Source: Comamonadaceae bacterium OTU4NAUVB1 | Lineage (GTDB): Bacteria > Pseudomonadota > Gammaproteobacteria > Burkholderiales > Burkholderiaceae_C | Assembly: GCA_024372625.1 (NCBI GenBank) | Contig: CP099605.1 | Coordinates: 3,225,599-3,289,598 of the forward strand | Length of the DNA: 64,000 nt | Direction: 5' to 3' | In this document: piece after piece, positions 39,506 to 50,986 of the stretch | Layout of the letters: every line of letters begins with the position of its first letter | Position numbering within the stretch: the first letter of the stretch is position 1 | The notes under the pieces: model-generated | Seen by the model: the letters and a program-made list of their open reading frames with translations, nothing else | Database searches by the model: none | Told to the model about the DNA's origin: nothing | Program-made: the position numbers and the translations under genes

Positions 39506-40938
<1,433 letters not shown>

Positions 40939-40980
40939 GGCGATGGGGGCGGGGCGGCCATGCGGCCGCAAACCCGGAAT

Positions 40981-43407
40981 TCAATCGTATTGCGTGTAGC
41001 GGCTCGGTGTTTCCATCAGCCCCGGCTGGCGCAGGGGCTGGTAGCGCTGGATGTTCTGCGTCAGGGTCCGGATCGGGCTCGAACCGACGCTGGCGAAGCC
41101 GACGAATTCGAGCTGGAACATGATGCGGGTGTTGGCTGTGACCCGTCCCGTGGTCAGACGTTCCAGCACGACGCGGCCGATGTAGCAGCAACCGTCGTAT
41201 TCGAAGCCGATCACGCCGTCGGTGAGCTTGCTGTCCTGCAGGTTGTAGTTCATGCGGCCCACGGCGTACCAGCGACCGCCGCCCTGGCCCCGGCCCGGAC
41301 CGAGGTCGCGGCCCTGGTCGCCCCACAGGTCGTTGAGCGGCCACTGGAAGCCCACGTCGAGCGACTTGTTGCCGATCAGCGTCGGGGAGGCCGACTGGTA
41401 GCGGAACGCCGCATTGAGCGTGTGGTAGGGCGCCGGATGGTAGCGGGTGCTCAGCGCGATGCGCTCGGAGCGCTGCGTGTCGGGGTTGTACTGGACGGTG
41501 GTGTCCACGCTCAGGCGCGGCGTCCAGTTGACCTGCGCGCCCAGCAGCACGTCGCTCAGGCGGTCGGTCACGGGCAGTCCGCCCGGCAGCGTGACGTTCT
41601 GGTCGGCGAACCTCAGGCGCTGGGCGATGCCGAAGCGCGCCGCCTCGACACCGCTGTCGGGGTCGATCAGGCGCGTGCTGACGCCCAGCGTGAGCAGGTT
41701 GCTGTCGGAGACGCGGTCGTTGCCCGAGAACGCGTTCTCGGTGTAGACGGTGGCGAAGTTGAAGTCGTTGGCCGCACTGTCGTACACCGGCAGCCGGCTC
41801 TGGTCGCGATAGGGCGTGCGCACGTAGAAGGCGCGCGGCTCCAGCGTCTGGCGGAAGGCACGGCCGAAGTAGCTCGCGTCGCGCTCGAACACCATGCCGC
41901 TGTCCAGGCTCAGGGTCGGCACGGTGCGGCTCGCCGAGGTCTCGCCGCCGGCCAGGGGCGAGGCGAACTGGTAGGACGTGGCGTTGAGCATCAGCTTGGG
42001 GATCACGAAGGTGCCGGGCGTGAGCCAGGGCCGGCTGACCTGCAGGATGCCGAAGGCGCGCTCGCCGTTGGGCTGGACGATGCCGTTGAGGTTGGGCGCG
42101 TACTGCCGATCGGCGCTGAAGCGCGTGTAGTCCAGTGCGGTGACGACGTCGAAGCCGGCGACGTCGTACTTGGTGTTGTTGGCGGTGATCTGCGGCAGGC
42201 GGTCGTAGGGCGGCGTGATCGGCGAGAGGTCGTACTGCAGCGTCTGATAGGACAGCGCGCGCACCTGGCCGGTCCAGTCGTTCTTGCCCCAGTAGAGCGC
42301 CGCCTGGCTCTCCAGCAGGCGCGTGGAGAGCGTCGGCGTGCGCGAGAAGTCGCGCCAGTAGTTGCTGTCGCTCACGCGGTTGACGTTGAGCATTCCGGTG
42401 AGCGAATTCAGTCCGAAGGGCTGGGGGTCGAAGACCTGACGGTGCGTCGTCCAGAGGCCCCAGCGGTCGCGCTCGCGCAACTGGTCGGAGGGCATGAGGT
42501 CGGCGCGCACCATGCCGTTGTAGGTGTTCTCCAGGTAGCGGAATTCGCTGCCCACGTTGATGCCGCGCTTGCTCATGAGCGTCGGGTAGAGCGTCGCGTC
42601 CCGGTTGGGGGCGATGTTCCAGTAGTAGGGCTGGGTCAGCTCGATGCCGTTGACGCTGTCCACGCCGAAGAAGGGCGACAGCAGGCCGCTCTTCCTCTTC
42701 TCGTCGAGCGGGAAGCTGAACGACGGAAAGGCCGGCGTGCTCACGCCCATGAACTTCACGCGCGCGTTCGTCGCGATGCCCACGCCTTCGTCGGTGTCGG
42801 TGGTGAGGGTGGCCGCGCTCAGCAGCCACGCCGGCATCCAGCCGGGGTAGTCCTCGATGCGGCAGGTGGTGTAGGTGACGTTGCGGGCGACCGAGACGTT
42901 GGCGTCCACGAAGTCGATGCGCTCGGCCTCGCCGTGGCCGCCGTTGATGAGGAAGCGGTAGCGCACGCTGCGGAAGAAGCCCTCGAAGGTCTCCAGCTTG
43001 AGCTGCAGTTCCGGTCCTTCGTAGACGTTGCCCGCCTGGTTCACGCGCACGTTGCCCGTGGCGGTGGTCAGGTCGTCGGGCTGGTAGTACTCCAGCCGGT
43101 CGGCGTTGATGACGGTGTCGCCACGACGCACCGAGGCGTTGCCCACGATCACCGTCTCCAGGTCGGGGCGGCCCGTGATGCTGTCGCCGGCGACGAAGTT
43201 CGGCCGTTGCGAGCGCTCGGACGACGGGATCGCCTCCAGCAACTGGGCCGAGCGCCGCAGCACCAGCGGCGCGTCGGCCCAGGCGGCCGATTCCTGCCGC
43301 TGCGCCCAGGCGCCCTGGGCCTGGAGCAACGCCAGCGACAGCACGGCCAGGGGCAGCGGCGGACGGTGCCGCGACCTGCGGGATCGAGGGCGATTGGGTT
43401 CAGACAT
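40981..43407 (-). CDS. lptD: LPS-assembly protein LptD
   Basis: LptD is the outer-membrane barrel that, with LptE, inserts lipopolysaccharide into the outer leaflet. The 808-residue precursor has a signal peptide (LPLAVLSLALLQAQGAWAQ). The N-terminal OstA/beta-jellyroll domain reads VNADRLEYYQPDDLTTATGNVRV-like sequence (about residues 95-120), and the long C-terminal barrel is typical. The adjacent cysteine pair near the end (DGCCYIGR) and one in TTCRIED match the conserved cysteines of the domain-linking disulfides. The most N-terminal cysteine of the E. coli protein (C31) has no counterpart, so only one long-range disulfide is possible. It is first in the lptD-surA-rsmA operon and divergent from amgK. 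Confidence 0.95.
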   Translation of the reverse strand: MSEPNRPRSRRSRHRPPLPLAVLSLALLQAQGAWAQRQESAAWADAPLVLRRSAQLLEAIPSSERSQRPNFVAGDSITGRPDLETVIVGNASVRRGDTVINADRLEYYQPDDLTTATGNVRVNQAGNVYEGPELQLKLETFEGFFRSVRYRFLINGGHGEAERIDFVDANVSVARNVTYTTCRIEDYPGWMPAWLLSAATLTTDTDEGVGIATNARVKFMGVSTPAFPSFSFPLDEKRKSGLLSPFFGVDSVNGIELTQPYYWNIAPNRDATLYPTLMSKRGINVGSEFRYLENTYNGMVRADLMPSDQLRERDRWGLWTTHRQVFDPQPFGLNSLTGMLNVNRVSDSNYWRDFSRTPTLSTRLLESQAALYWGKNDWTGQVRALSYQTLQYDLSPITPPYDRLPQITANNTKYDVAGFDVVTALDYTRFSADRQYAPNLNGIVQPNGERAFGILQVSRPWLTPGTFVIPKLMLNATSYQFASPLAGGETSASRTVPTLSLDSGMVFERDASYFGRAFRQTLEPRAFYVRTPYRDQSRLPVYDSAANDFNFATVYTENAFSGNDRVSDSNLLTLGVSTRLIDPDSGVEAARFGIAQRLRFADQNVTLPGGLPVTDRLSDVLLGAQVNWTPRLSVDTTVQYNPDTQRSERIALSTRYHPAPYHTLNAAFRYQSASPTLIGNKSLDVGFQWPLNDLWGDQGRDLGPGRGQGGGRWYAVGRMNYNLQDSKLTDGVIGFEYDGCCYIGRVVLERLTTGRVTANTRIMFQLEFVGFASVGSSPIRTLTQNIQRYQPLRQPGLMETPSRYTQYD

Positions 43408-43496
43408 GGGCGGGAGACGTCACGGATCGGCGGGAGGGGAACACCGGCCGCTGCGGCGGGCGGTGGGCTGCGCGGCATCCGCGCGCGGCGGATTTG

Positions 43497-43511
43497 TAGA
43501 ATCGATTATCC
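43497..43511 (+). promoter_or_regulatory. -10 box directly before amgK
   Basis: TAGAAT (43497-43502) stands 9 nt before the ATG at 43512, and no Shine-Dalgarno sequence is present. Transcription would start about two bases before the start codon, making a nearly leaderless mRNA. Confidence 0.45.
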
Positions 43512-44663
43512 ATGACCGCATCCCCGCCCACGCCCTCCGGCGGCGCCGCCATCGCACGGGCCGCCGCCGTTTCCCCCACCGATGCCGTCGCCCCGGCCAC
43601 CCTCGTGACCTGGGCCGACCCGGCGCGCGAAGCCGCCTTCGCTGCCTGGCTGGCGCGTGTCGCGCCGGCCCACGACCTCGTCCCCGGCACGGTCCGCCTG
43701 GCCTCGGCCGATGCCAGCTTCCGCCGCTATTTCCGCGTCGACGCCACCGCCGCCGCGCCGACCCGCATCGTGATGGACGCCCCGCCGGCGCAGGAGGACA
43801 GCGAGCCCTTCGTGCGCATCGCGCAACTCCTGCACGATGCCAACGTGCGCGCGCCGCAGGTGCTCGACTGGGATCGCGAGCACGGCTTCCTGCTGCTCGA
43901 CGACCTGGGCCGGCGCACGATGCTCGACGCCATCGATCCGGCCGACTCCGCGGCGGCGCTGCCGCTCTACGAGGCCGCGATCGACGAGCTGATCCGCTGG
44001 CAGCTGGCGTCCAGACCCGGCGTGCTGCCGCCCTGCGACCGCGCGCTGCTCGAGCGCGAGCTCGCGCTCTTTCCCGAGTGGTACATCGGGCGGCATCGCG
44101 GCGTGGCGATCGAGGGCCGGCTGCAGGAGCGGCTGGAACGCAGCTTCCGGCTGATCGTGGAGAACAACCTGTCGGTGCCCGCCGTCTACGTCCACCGCGA
44201 CTTCATGCCGCGCAACCTGATGCTGCCCGACGCGCCCGGCGCGGCGCGCGACCGCCTGGGCGTGCTGGACTTCCAGGACGCCGTCCACGGCCCGATCACC
44301 TACGACATCGCCAGCCTGATGCGCGACGCCTTCCTCACCTGGGAGGAGGACTTCGTGATCGACGTGACGGTGCGCTACTGGCAGGCCGCGCGCAAGGCGG
44401 GACTGCCGGTCGACGCCGACTTCGGCACCTTCTACCGCACCGTCGAGTGGATGGGCCTGCAGCGCCATCTGAAGGTCGCGGGCATCTTCGCGCGCCTGAC
44501 CCTGCGCGACGGCAAGCCGAAGTACCTGGCGGACGCGCCACGCTTCATCGCCTACATCCGCGCCACCGCGAGCCGCTACATGGAACTCACGCCGCTGCTG
44601 CGGGTGATCGACGAGGTGGAGGGCACGCAGGCGCGCTCGGGCTTCGCCTACGGCCGGGTCTGA
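43512..44663 (+). CDS. amgK: N-acetylmuramate/N-acetylglucosamine anomeric kinase
   Basis: AmgK phosphorylates the anomeric carbon of MurNAc and GlcNAc from recycled peptidoglycan; MurU then makes UDP-MurNAc. The 383-residue kinase has the aminoglycoside-phosphotransferase fold: SADASFRRYFRV, VMDAPPAQEDSEPFVRIAQLL, the catalytic HRDFMPRNLML near residue 231, the Mg site LDFQDAVHGPITYDIASL, and GLQRHLKVAGIFARLTLRDGKPKYL, as in Pseudomonas AmgK. The first 40 residues are an extra Ala/Pro-rich stretch. It is divergent from lptD-surA, the same context as in Pseudomonas, but murU is not adjacent. rsmE follows after only 4 bp. Confidence 0.87.
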   Translation: MTASPPTPSGGAAIARAAAVSPTDAVAPATLVTWADPAREAAFAAWLARVAPAHDLVPGTVRLASADASFRRYFRVDATAAAPTRIVMDAPPAQEDSEPFVRIAQLLHDANVRAPQVLDWDREHGFLLLDDLGRRTMLDAIDPADSAAALPLYEAAIDELIRWQLASRPGVLPPCDRALLERELALFPEWYIGRHRGVAIEGRLQERLERSFRLIVENNLSVPAVYVHRDFMPRNLMLPDAPGAARDRLGVLDFQDAVHGPITYDIASLMRDAFLTWEEDFVIDVTVRYWQAARKAGLPVDADFGTFYRTVEWMGLQRHLKVAGIFARLTLRDGKPKYLADAPRFIAYIRATASRYMELTPLLRVIDEVEGTQARSGFAYGRV

Positions 44664-44667
44664 CGGC

Positions 44668-45423
44668 GTGCCGCGTTTCCACTGCGCCACCGCGCTGCAT
44701 CCCGCCACCGAGCTGCTGCTGCCGGCCGGCGCCGCGCGCCACGTCCAGGTGCTGCGGCTGCAGCCGGGCGACGCCATCACCGTGTTCGACGGCGCGGGCG
44801 GCGAGTACGCCGCCGTCATCGAGCGCATGGGCCGCAGCGAGGTGGCGGTGCGCATCGGCGCGCACGATCGCGTCGAGCGCGAAGCCCCGCGCGCGGTGCA
44901 CCTGGCCGCCGGCATGCCGGCCAACGAGCGCATGGACTGGCTCGTCGAGAAGGCGACCGAACTGGGCGTGGCCAGCATCCAGCCGCTGATGAGCGCCCAC
45001 GGCGTGCTGCGGCTGGCCGGCGAGCGCGCCGACAAGAAGCGCGCGCACTGGGAAGCGATCGCCATCGCGGCCTGCGAGCAGTGCGGGCGCAACCGCGTGC
45101 CGGTGATCCATCCGGTCGTCGGCTTCGGCGACTGGATCGCGCGGCCCGACGACGACGCGGCGGCGCGGCGCCTGGTGCTGAGTCTGGCGGCGGGCACGCG
45201 CGACATCGCCGGCATCGCGGCCGGCGACGCCGGCCCGGACGCGCCCGGGGCGCCCGGCGCCTGGCGCGTCCTCAGCGGCCCCGAGGGGGGCCTGAGCGCG
45301 GCCGAGGAGCAGCAGGCGCTGCGGGCGGGTTTCGCGCCCGTCACGCTCGGCCCGCGCGTCCTGCGCGCCGAGACCGCCGCCCTCGCGGCGCTCGTGGCGC
45401 TGGCGGGGGCGCCGCCCGCATGA
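44668..45423 (+). CDS. rsmE: 16S rRNA (uracil(1498)-N3)-methyltransferase
   Basis: RsmE methylates N3 of U1498 in 16S rRNA, using S-adenosylmethionine and a SPOUT knot fold. The 251-residue protein has an N-terminal PUA-like part (HVQVLRLQPGDAITVFDGAGGEY), then AAGMPANERMDWLVEKATELGV, AACEQCGRNRVPVI, and the knot motif LSGPEGGLSAAEEQQAL with VTLGPRVLRAETAALAALVAL. The start codon is GTG at 44668, 4 bp after the amgK stop. The gene's stop overlaps the start of the following peptidase gene (ATGA), so amgK, rsmE and the peptidase form an operon. Confidence 0.94.
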   Translation: MPRFHCATALHPATELLLPAGAARHVQVLRLQPGDAITVFDGAGGEYAAVIERMGRSEVAVRIGAHDRVEREAPRAVHLAAGMPANERMDWLVEKATELGVASIQPLMSAHGVLRLAGERADKKRAHWEAIAIAACEQCGRNRVPVIHPVVGFGDWIARPDDDAAARRLVLSLAAGTRDIAGIAAGDAGPDAPGAPGAWRVLSGPEGGLSAAEEQQALRAGFAPVTLGPRVLRAETAALAALVALAGAPPA

Positions 45424-46796
45424 GGTGCCGCCGCCGCGCCCCGGCGGTGCTGGCCGGTCTCGCCGGCCTGTGCCTCGTGGGCGCGATGCGCATGGCGCAG
45501 GCGCAGGGCGCCGGCCTGGGGTCGTCGCCGTGGCCGGTCAGCCCGCAGGTCGAGCGCACCTACGTGCGGCTGCTGGCGGCGCCGGCGGTGCAGGCGGTGC
45601 TCGACGCCGTCGCCGCCGACCACGCGCGCTCCATCGACGACCTGCGCCGCCTGACCGAGATCGAGGCGCCGCCCTTCGGCGAGCAGGCCCGGGCCGCCGC
45701 CTTCCTGGCGCGCCTGAAGGCGCTCGGCCTGCCCGACGCCTACATCGACGCTGAGGGCAACGTCGTCGGCCTGCGCCGGGGCCGGCCCACGGCCACGGGC
45801 CACGAGGTGCCCCGGCTGGTGGTCACGGCGCACCTGGACACGGTCTTCCCGGCCGGCACCGACGTGCGCGTGAAGGCGCGTGGCGACCGGCTCTACGCAC
45901 CGGGCATCTCCGACGACGCGCGTGGCCTGGCGGTGCTGCTGTCGTGGCTCAAGGTGCTGGAGGAGCGGCGACTGCGCACGGTGGGCGACCTGCTGTTCGT
46001 GGGCAGCGTGGGCGAGGAGGAGTTGGGCAACCTGCGCGGCATGAAGCACCTCTTCGCCACCCACCGCGACATCGACGGCTTGGTCGGACTCGAGCCCGCG
46101 CCCGACCAGCACGTGGTCGTCGCCGGCACCGCCAGCCGGCGTCACGAGGCCGTCTTCGAGGGTCCCGGCGGCCACAGTTCCAGCGCCTTCGGACGGGTGC
46201 CCAGCGCGGTGCACGGCATGGGACGCGCCATCGCGCGCATCGCCGACATCCGCACGCCGACCTATCCGCGCACCACGTTCACCGTCGGCACGGCCTCGGG
46301 CGGCAGCGCGGTCAACGCCATCGCCGCCGAGGCCCGCATGGCGGTCGACATCCGCTCGGACGACGCGGCGGTGCTCGACCAGGCCGAGCGCCGGGTGCTG
46401 GGCGCCGTGAAGGCGGCCGTCGCGGCGGAGAACCGGCGCTGGGGCGTCGACACGCTGACCGCCTCGGTGCGGCTGATCGGCGACCGTCCGGGCGGTCGCA
46501 CGCCCGCCGACGCGCCCGTGGTGGAGGCCGCCGTGCGCGCCAACACCGCGTACGGCCTGCGCAGCGTGCTGCAGGCCGCGAGCACCGACGCCAACGTGCC
46601 GATGTCGCTGGGCATCCCGGCGGTGGTGCTGGGCAGCGGAGGACGCACCGGCGGCTTCCACACCACCGGCGAATGGATCGAGCTCGACGGCGCCTGGCTC
46701 GGCGCGCAGCGTTCGCTGCTGGCGGTGCTGGCGCTCGTGGGCGTCGAGGGCACGAGCGAGCCGCTGCTGACCCGGCGTGCGCCCAGGACGCCGTGA
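45420..46796 (+). CDS. secreted M20-family metallopeptidase
   Basis: The 458-residue precursor has an N-terminal signal-like sequence (APAVLAGLAGLCLVGAMRMAQAQG). The M20 family zinc-site motifs follow: VTAHLDTVFPAG (His and Asp), APGISDDARGLAVLL (bridging Asp), VGSVGEEELGNLRGM (catalytic and metal Glu), and the late FHTTGEWI with a metal His. GPGGHSSSAFGRVPSAVHGM is the dimerisation-domain start. These enzymes cleave dipeptides or small peptides and amides; the substrate is unknown. It overlaps the end of rsmE by 4 bp (ATGA). Confidence 0.88.
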   Translation: MRCRRRAPAVLAGLAGLCLVGAMRMAQAQGAGLGSSPWPVSPQVERTYVRLLAAPAVQAVLDAVAADHARSIDDLRRLTEIEAPPFGEQARAAAFLARLKALGLPDAYIDAEGNVVGLRRGRPTATGHEVPRLVVTAHLDTVFPAGTDVRVKARGDRLYAPGISDDARGLAVLLSWLKVLEERRLRTVGDLLFVGSVGEEELGNLRGMKHLFATHRDIDGLVGLEPAPDQHVVVAGTASRRHEAVFEGPGGHSSSAFGRVPSAVHGMGRAIARIADIRTPTYPRTTFTVGTASGGSAVNAIAAEARMAVDIRSDDAAVLDQAERRVLGAVKAAVAAENRRWGVDTLTASVRLIGDRPGGRTPADAPVVEAAVRANTAYGLRSVLQAASTDANVPMSLGIPAVVLGSGGRTGGFHTTGEWIELDGAWLGAQRSLLAVLALVGVEGTSEPLLTRRAPRTP

Positions 46797-46933
46797 TTGC
46801 TTACGCGCGCGCGCGTCCGGTTGCAAAGCCGTCGCACGGGAAACACCGCCGCGTCGGACAATGAGGACCGGCCGGGCATCGCGCGGCCGCATCTCGATCC
46901 ACGGATCGCCACCTCGAAGGGAAGGAACACATC

Positions 46934-47539
46934 ATGGGATTGCTCGATTCGGTACTCGGTCAGGTGCTCGGCGGCGGTCAGGGCGCGTCGGCAGGACCGG
47001 GGGAGGCGGGTCACCCGGGCGGTGGTCCGGGCGGGCTGGGCGGCCTCGGGGGACTGGCGGGCCTGGGCGGGGCGGGCGGCGGACTCGGCGCCATCTTGGG
47101 CAGCCTGCTGGCCAACGACGGCGGCCAGGGCGGACTGGGCGGGCTGGTCTCGAAGTTCGAGCGTGCCGGCATGGGCGACGTGATCGGCTCGTGGATCGGC
47201 AAGGGCGACAACCGGCCGGTCTCCGAGGGCCAGCTCGGCAACGTGCTCGGCGGCGACGTGGTGTCGGGCCTGGGCCAGAAGCTGGGCATGAGCGCCGCCA
47301 CCCTGCTGCCGCTGCTCGCTTCGCTGCTGCCGATGCTGATCGACCGCCTCACGCCGAACGGCCAGATGCCGGCGAACGGCCTGGGCGACCTGAGCGAGCT
47401 CGGCGGATCGGGCGGTTTCGGCGGCTTCGGTCGTGGCGACGAGCCGACCGAGGCGGCAGCGGGCGCGCCGGCCCAGGGTACGCCGACTTCCGAGAGCGAA
47501 CTGCTCGCCTCGCTCAGCGCGCTGCTGCAGAAGCGCTGA
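46934..47539 (+). CDS. YidB-like DUF937 protein
   Basis: A 201-residue cytoplasmic protein. It begins MGLLDSVLGQVLGG and has a very glycine-rich section (about residues 15-70). The YidB/DUF937 core is seen in LVSKFERAGMGDVIGSWIGKGDNRPVSEGQLGNVLG and LGQKLGMSAATLLPLLASLLPMLIDRLTPNGQMP. The tail is acidic and Ala-rich. The family occurs widely in proteobacteria with no known function. AAGGGAAGGAA precedes the ATG. A GACAAT sequence about 70 bp upstream may be its -10 box. Confidence 0.87.
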   Translation: MGLLDSVLGQVLGGGQGASAGPGEAGHPGGGPGGLGGLGGLAGLGGAGGGLGAILGSLLANDGGQGGLGGLVSKFERAGMGDVIGSWIGKGDNRPVSEGQLGNVLGGDVVSGLGQKLGMSAATLLPLLASLLPMLIDRLTPNGQMPANGLGDLSELGGSGGFGGFGRGDEPTEAAAGAPAQGTPTSESELLASLSALLQKR

Positions 47540-47567
47540 GCCGCAGGCGGCCGGACGCGCTTCGCCC

Positions 47568-49079
<1,512 letters not shown>

Positions 49080-49133
49080 GGGGAGGTTCTCCGCGGAGAG
49101 GGGTGCATGGGGTGCGTTTCATTCTGCGCCCCA

Positions 49134-49162
49134 AAGAAAAAGCACCCGGATCGCGGGTGCTT
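49134..49162 (-). terminator. rho-independent terminator after bactofilin gene
   Basis: AAGCACCCG/CGGGTGCTT (49140-49148 and 49154-49162), read on the minus strand, is followed by TTTTCTTTGG. It ends the bactofilin transcript about 40 nt after the stop and before the M20 peptidase gene. Confidence 0.8.
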
Positions 49163-49200
49163 GTTCGAAGCCGGCGCCCGGAGGCCCGGGTGGCGCCGGT

Positions 49201-49731
49201 TCAGGCGGCCTGCAGCGAAGGCTTGCGGCCTTCGGACGTGCCGAAGGAGATCTCGCCGGAGAGCTGGCCGCCTTCCTCGATCACGATCTTGCCGTAGCGG
49301 ATCTTGCCGGTCACGCGGCCGGTGGCGTGGATCACGAGCTTGTCGCGCACGATCAGGTTGCCGTCGAACACGCCGCGGATCTCGGCGATGTCGATGTGGG
49401 CCGAGCCCTTGAATTCGCCCTGTTCGGAGATCTGGATCACGCGCGAGTCCATCGTCGCCTCGACCAGTCCCTCGACCACGAGCGTGTCGCAATCGGTGAT
49501 CTCCACGCCCTTGAGCTTGATGTTCGGTCCGACCGTGAGCTTGCTGCCTTCCTTGGGCGCGGGCGTGGTCGCCGCGGCCGTGGCGCCACCGCTCGAGAGA
49601 GGGGAAGCGGAGGGTTGCACCGACGTCGCACCGAGGCCGCTGCCGCCGCCCACCAGGGGCGCGGGACGGGAGGAGTTGAAGTTGTCGGGTTCGCGTTCGC
49701 GCTTGCCGAAGAAGGGGGACTGTGAAGCCAA
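49201..49731 (-). CDS. bactofilin (polymer-forming cytoskeletal protein)
   Basis: A 176-residue cytoskeletal protein that forms filaments at the cell membrane and often positions cell-wall enzymes. The bactofilin beta-helix core is plain: NIKLKGVEITDCDTLVVEGLVEATMDSRVIQISEQGEFKGSAHIDIAEIRGVFDGNLIVRDKLVIHATGRVTGKIRYGKIVIEEGGQLSGEI (about residues 65-155), with disordered ends. The start appears to be a TTG at 49731: AGGAG lies 7 nt before it on the minus strand, and no suitable ATG exists nearby. The longer frame starting at 49929 would include the promoter region. Confidence 0.88.
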   Translation of the reverse strand: MASQSPFFGKREREPDNFNSSRPAPLVGGGSGLGATSVQPSASPLSSGGATAAATTPAPKEGSKLTVGPNIKLKGVEITDCDTLVVEGLVEATMDSRVIQISEQGEFKGSAHIDIAEIRGVFDGNLIVRDKLVIHATGRVTGKIRYGKIVIEEGGQLSGEISFGTSEGRKPSLQAA

Positions 49732-49958
49732 GAGATTGCTCCTCTGAAAAACGCCTATGGTATGAACGCCCGGCGTTGCCCGGCAACCGGCCAGGCAGAA
49801 ATTCGTAACCAAATCGGTCGGGACGCCGCCGGCGGGATCGCCTTTTCGGAGCATCCCGGTCTTTCGGCCGCATCGTCGGGCCCGCCAAGGGCCGGCGATG
49901 TCCGCGCACCCGAGAATGTGCAGCGCCACTCCCGCGGACCCGCCCGTCCGAATCCGCC

Positions 49959-50915
49959 ATGCTCTTATCGCCGCCCGCCGATCCCGCTTCCGGCTCCCAC
50001 CCCGCCGTGGAGGACGTGACCCGCGTCGAGGAGCGCTTCGGCAAGCCCTCGGGCGGCTGGCGGCTGGCCCTCTACGCGGTGATCTTCGAGTCGGAGACGC
50101 GCGCCGGGCGCGCCTTCGACCTGTCGCTGATCGCGGTCATCCTGCTGAGCGTGGCGGTGGTGGTGCTCGACAGCGTGCAGGCCATCCACGTGCGCTGGGG
50201 CCCGGTCTTCGGCGTCATGGAGTGGGGCTTCACGCTCGTCTTCACCATCGAGTACGTGGCGCGCCTGGCCTGCCTGCGCCGCCCGTGGCGCTATGCGCGC
50301 AGCTTCTACGGCGTGATCGACCTGCTGGCGCTGCTGCCGACCTTCATCGCCATCCTGGTGCCGGGCCTGGCGGTGCTGATCGACGTGCGGATCCTGCGGC
50401 TGCTGCGGGTGTTCCGCATCTTCAAGATGTCGCGCTATGCCCAGGAATACCGCACGCTGGCCACGGCGCTGGCGGCGAGCCGGCGCAAGATCATGGTCTT
50501 CGTCGGCTTCGTGATGATGGTGGTGCTGGTGATGGGCACGCTGATGTACGTCGTGGAAGGGCCGGAGCACGGCTTCACCAGCATCCCGGTGGCGGTGTAC
50601 TGGGCGGTCTCGACCATGACCACGGTCGGCTTCGGCGACCTGGTGCCCAAGACCGGCCTCGGCCGCGCGATCGCCTCGGCCATGATGCTGCTGGGCTGGG
50701 GCGTGCTGGCGGTGCCGACGGGCATCGTGTCGGCCGAGATGGTCAGGCACGGGCGGGAGGCCGGCGGTGTCGGCGAGGCGCCATCCGGCACGGCCGCGAC
50801 GCCGGACCGCACGGAAGCGTCCGGCGCCGTCGCATGCGCCGCCTGCGGCAGCGGGGCGCACGCGGCCGACGCGCGGTTCTGCCGGCGCTGCGGCGCCGCC
50901 CTGCCGCCGCGCTGA
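49959..50915 (+). CDS. voltage-gated-like potassium channel with C-terminal zinc ribbon
   Basis: A 318-residue six-helix ion channel. Helices S1 to S4 run over about residues 50-165; S4 is RILRLLRVFRIFKMSRYAQEYR, with arginines every third position, a voltage sensor. The pore loop has the potassium filter TTVGFGDLVP near residues 225-234, then S6 (IASAMMLLGWGVLAVPTGIV). The C-terminus is unusual: after a flexible linker it ends in a two-Cys-pair zinc ribbon, CAACGS....RFCRRCGA (about residues 292-313). The protein starts with a short cytoplasmic tail and stands alone, divergent from the bactofilin gene. Confidence 0.9.
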   Translation: MLLSPPADPASGSHPAVEDVTRVEERFGKPSGGWRLALYAVIFESETRAGRAFDLSLIAVILLSVAVVVLDSVQAIHVRWGPVFGVMEWGFTLVFTIEYVARLACLRRPWRYARSFYGVIDLLALLPTFIAILVPGLAVLIDVRILRLLRVFRIFKMSRYAQEYRTLATALAASRRKIMVFVGFVMMVVLVMGTLMYVVEGPEHGFTSIPVAVYWAVSTMTTVGFGDLVPKTGLGRAIASAMMLLGWGVLAVPTGIVSAEMVRHGREAGGVGEAPSGTAATPDRTEASGAVACAACGSGAHAADARFCRRCGAALPPR

Positions 50916-50986
50916 CGCCGGAGGCGGGCCGGACGGCGCGTCGCCCGGTCCGCGATAGCGGCCTGGGACGGGCCGGCCGGCGGCCT

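Noticed and set aside
43512..44663. Aminoglycoside resistance phosphotransferase
   Set aside because: The fold is shared, but the detailed motifs and the place next to lptD-surA match the sugar kinase AmgK, not a drug-modifying enzyme.
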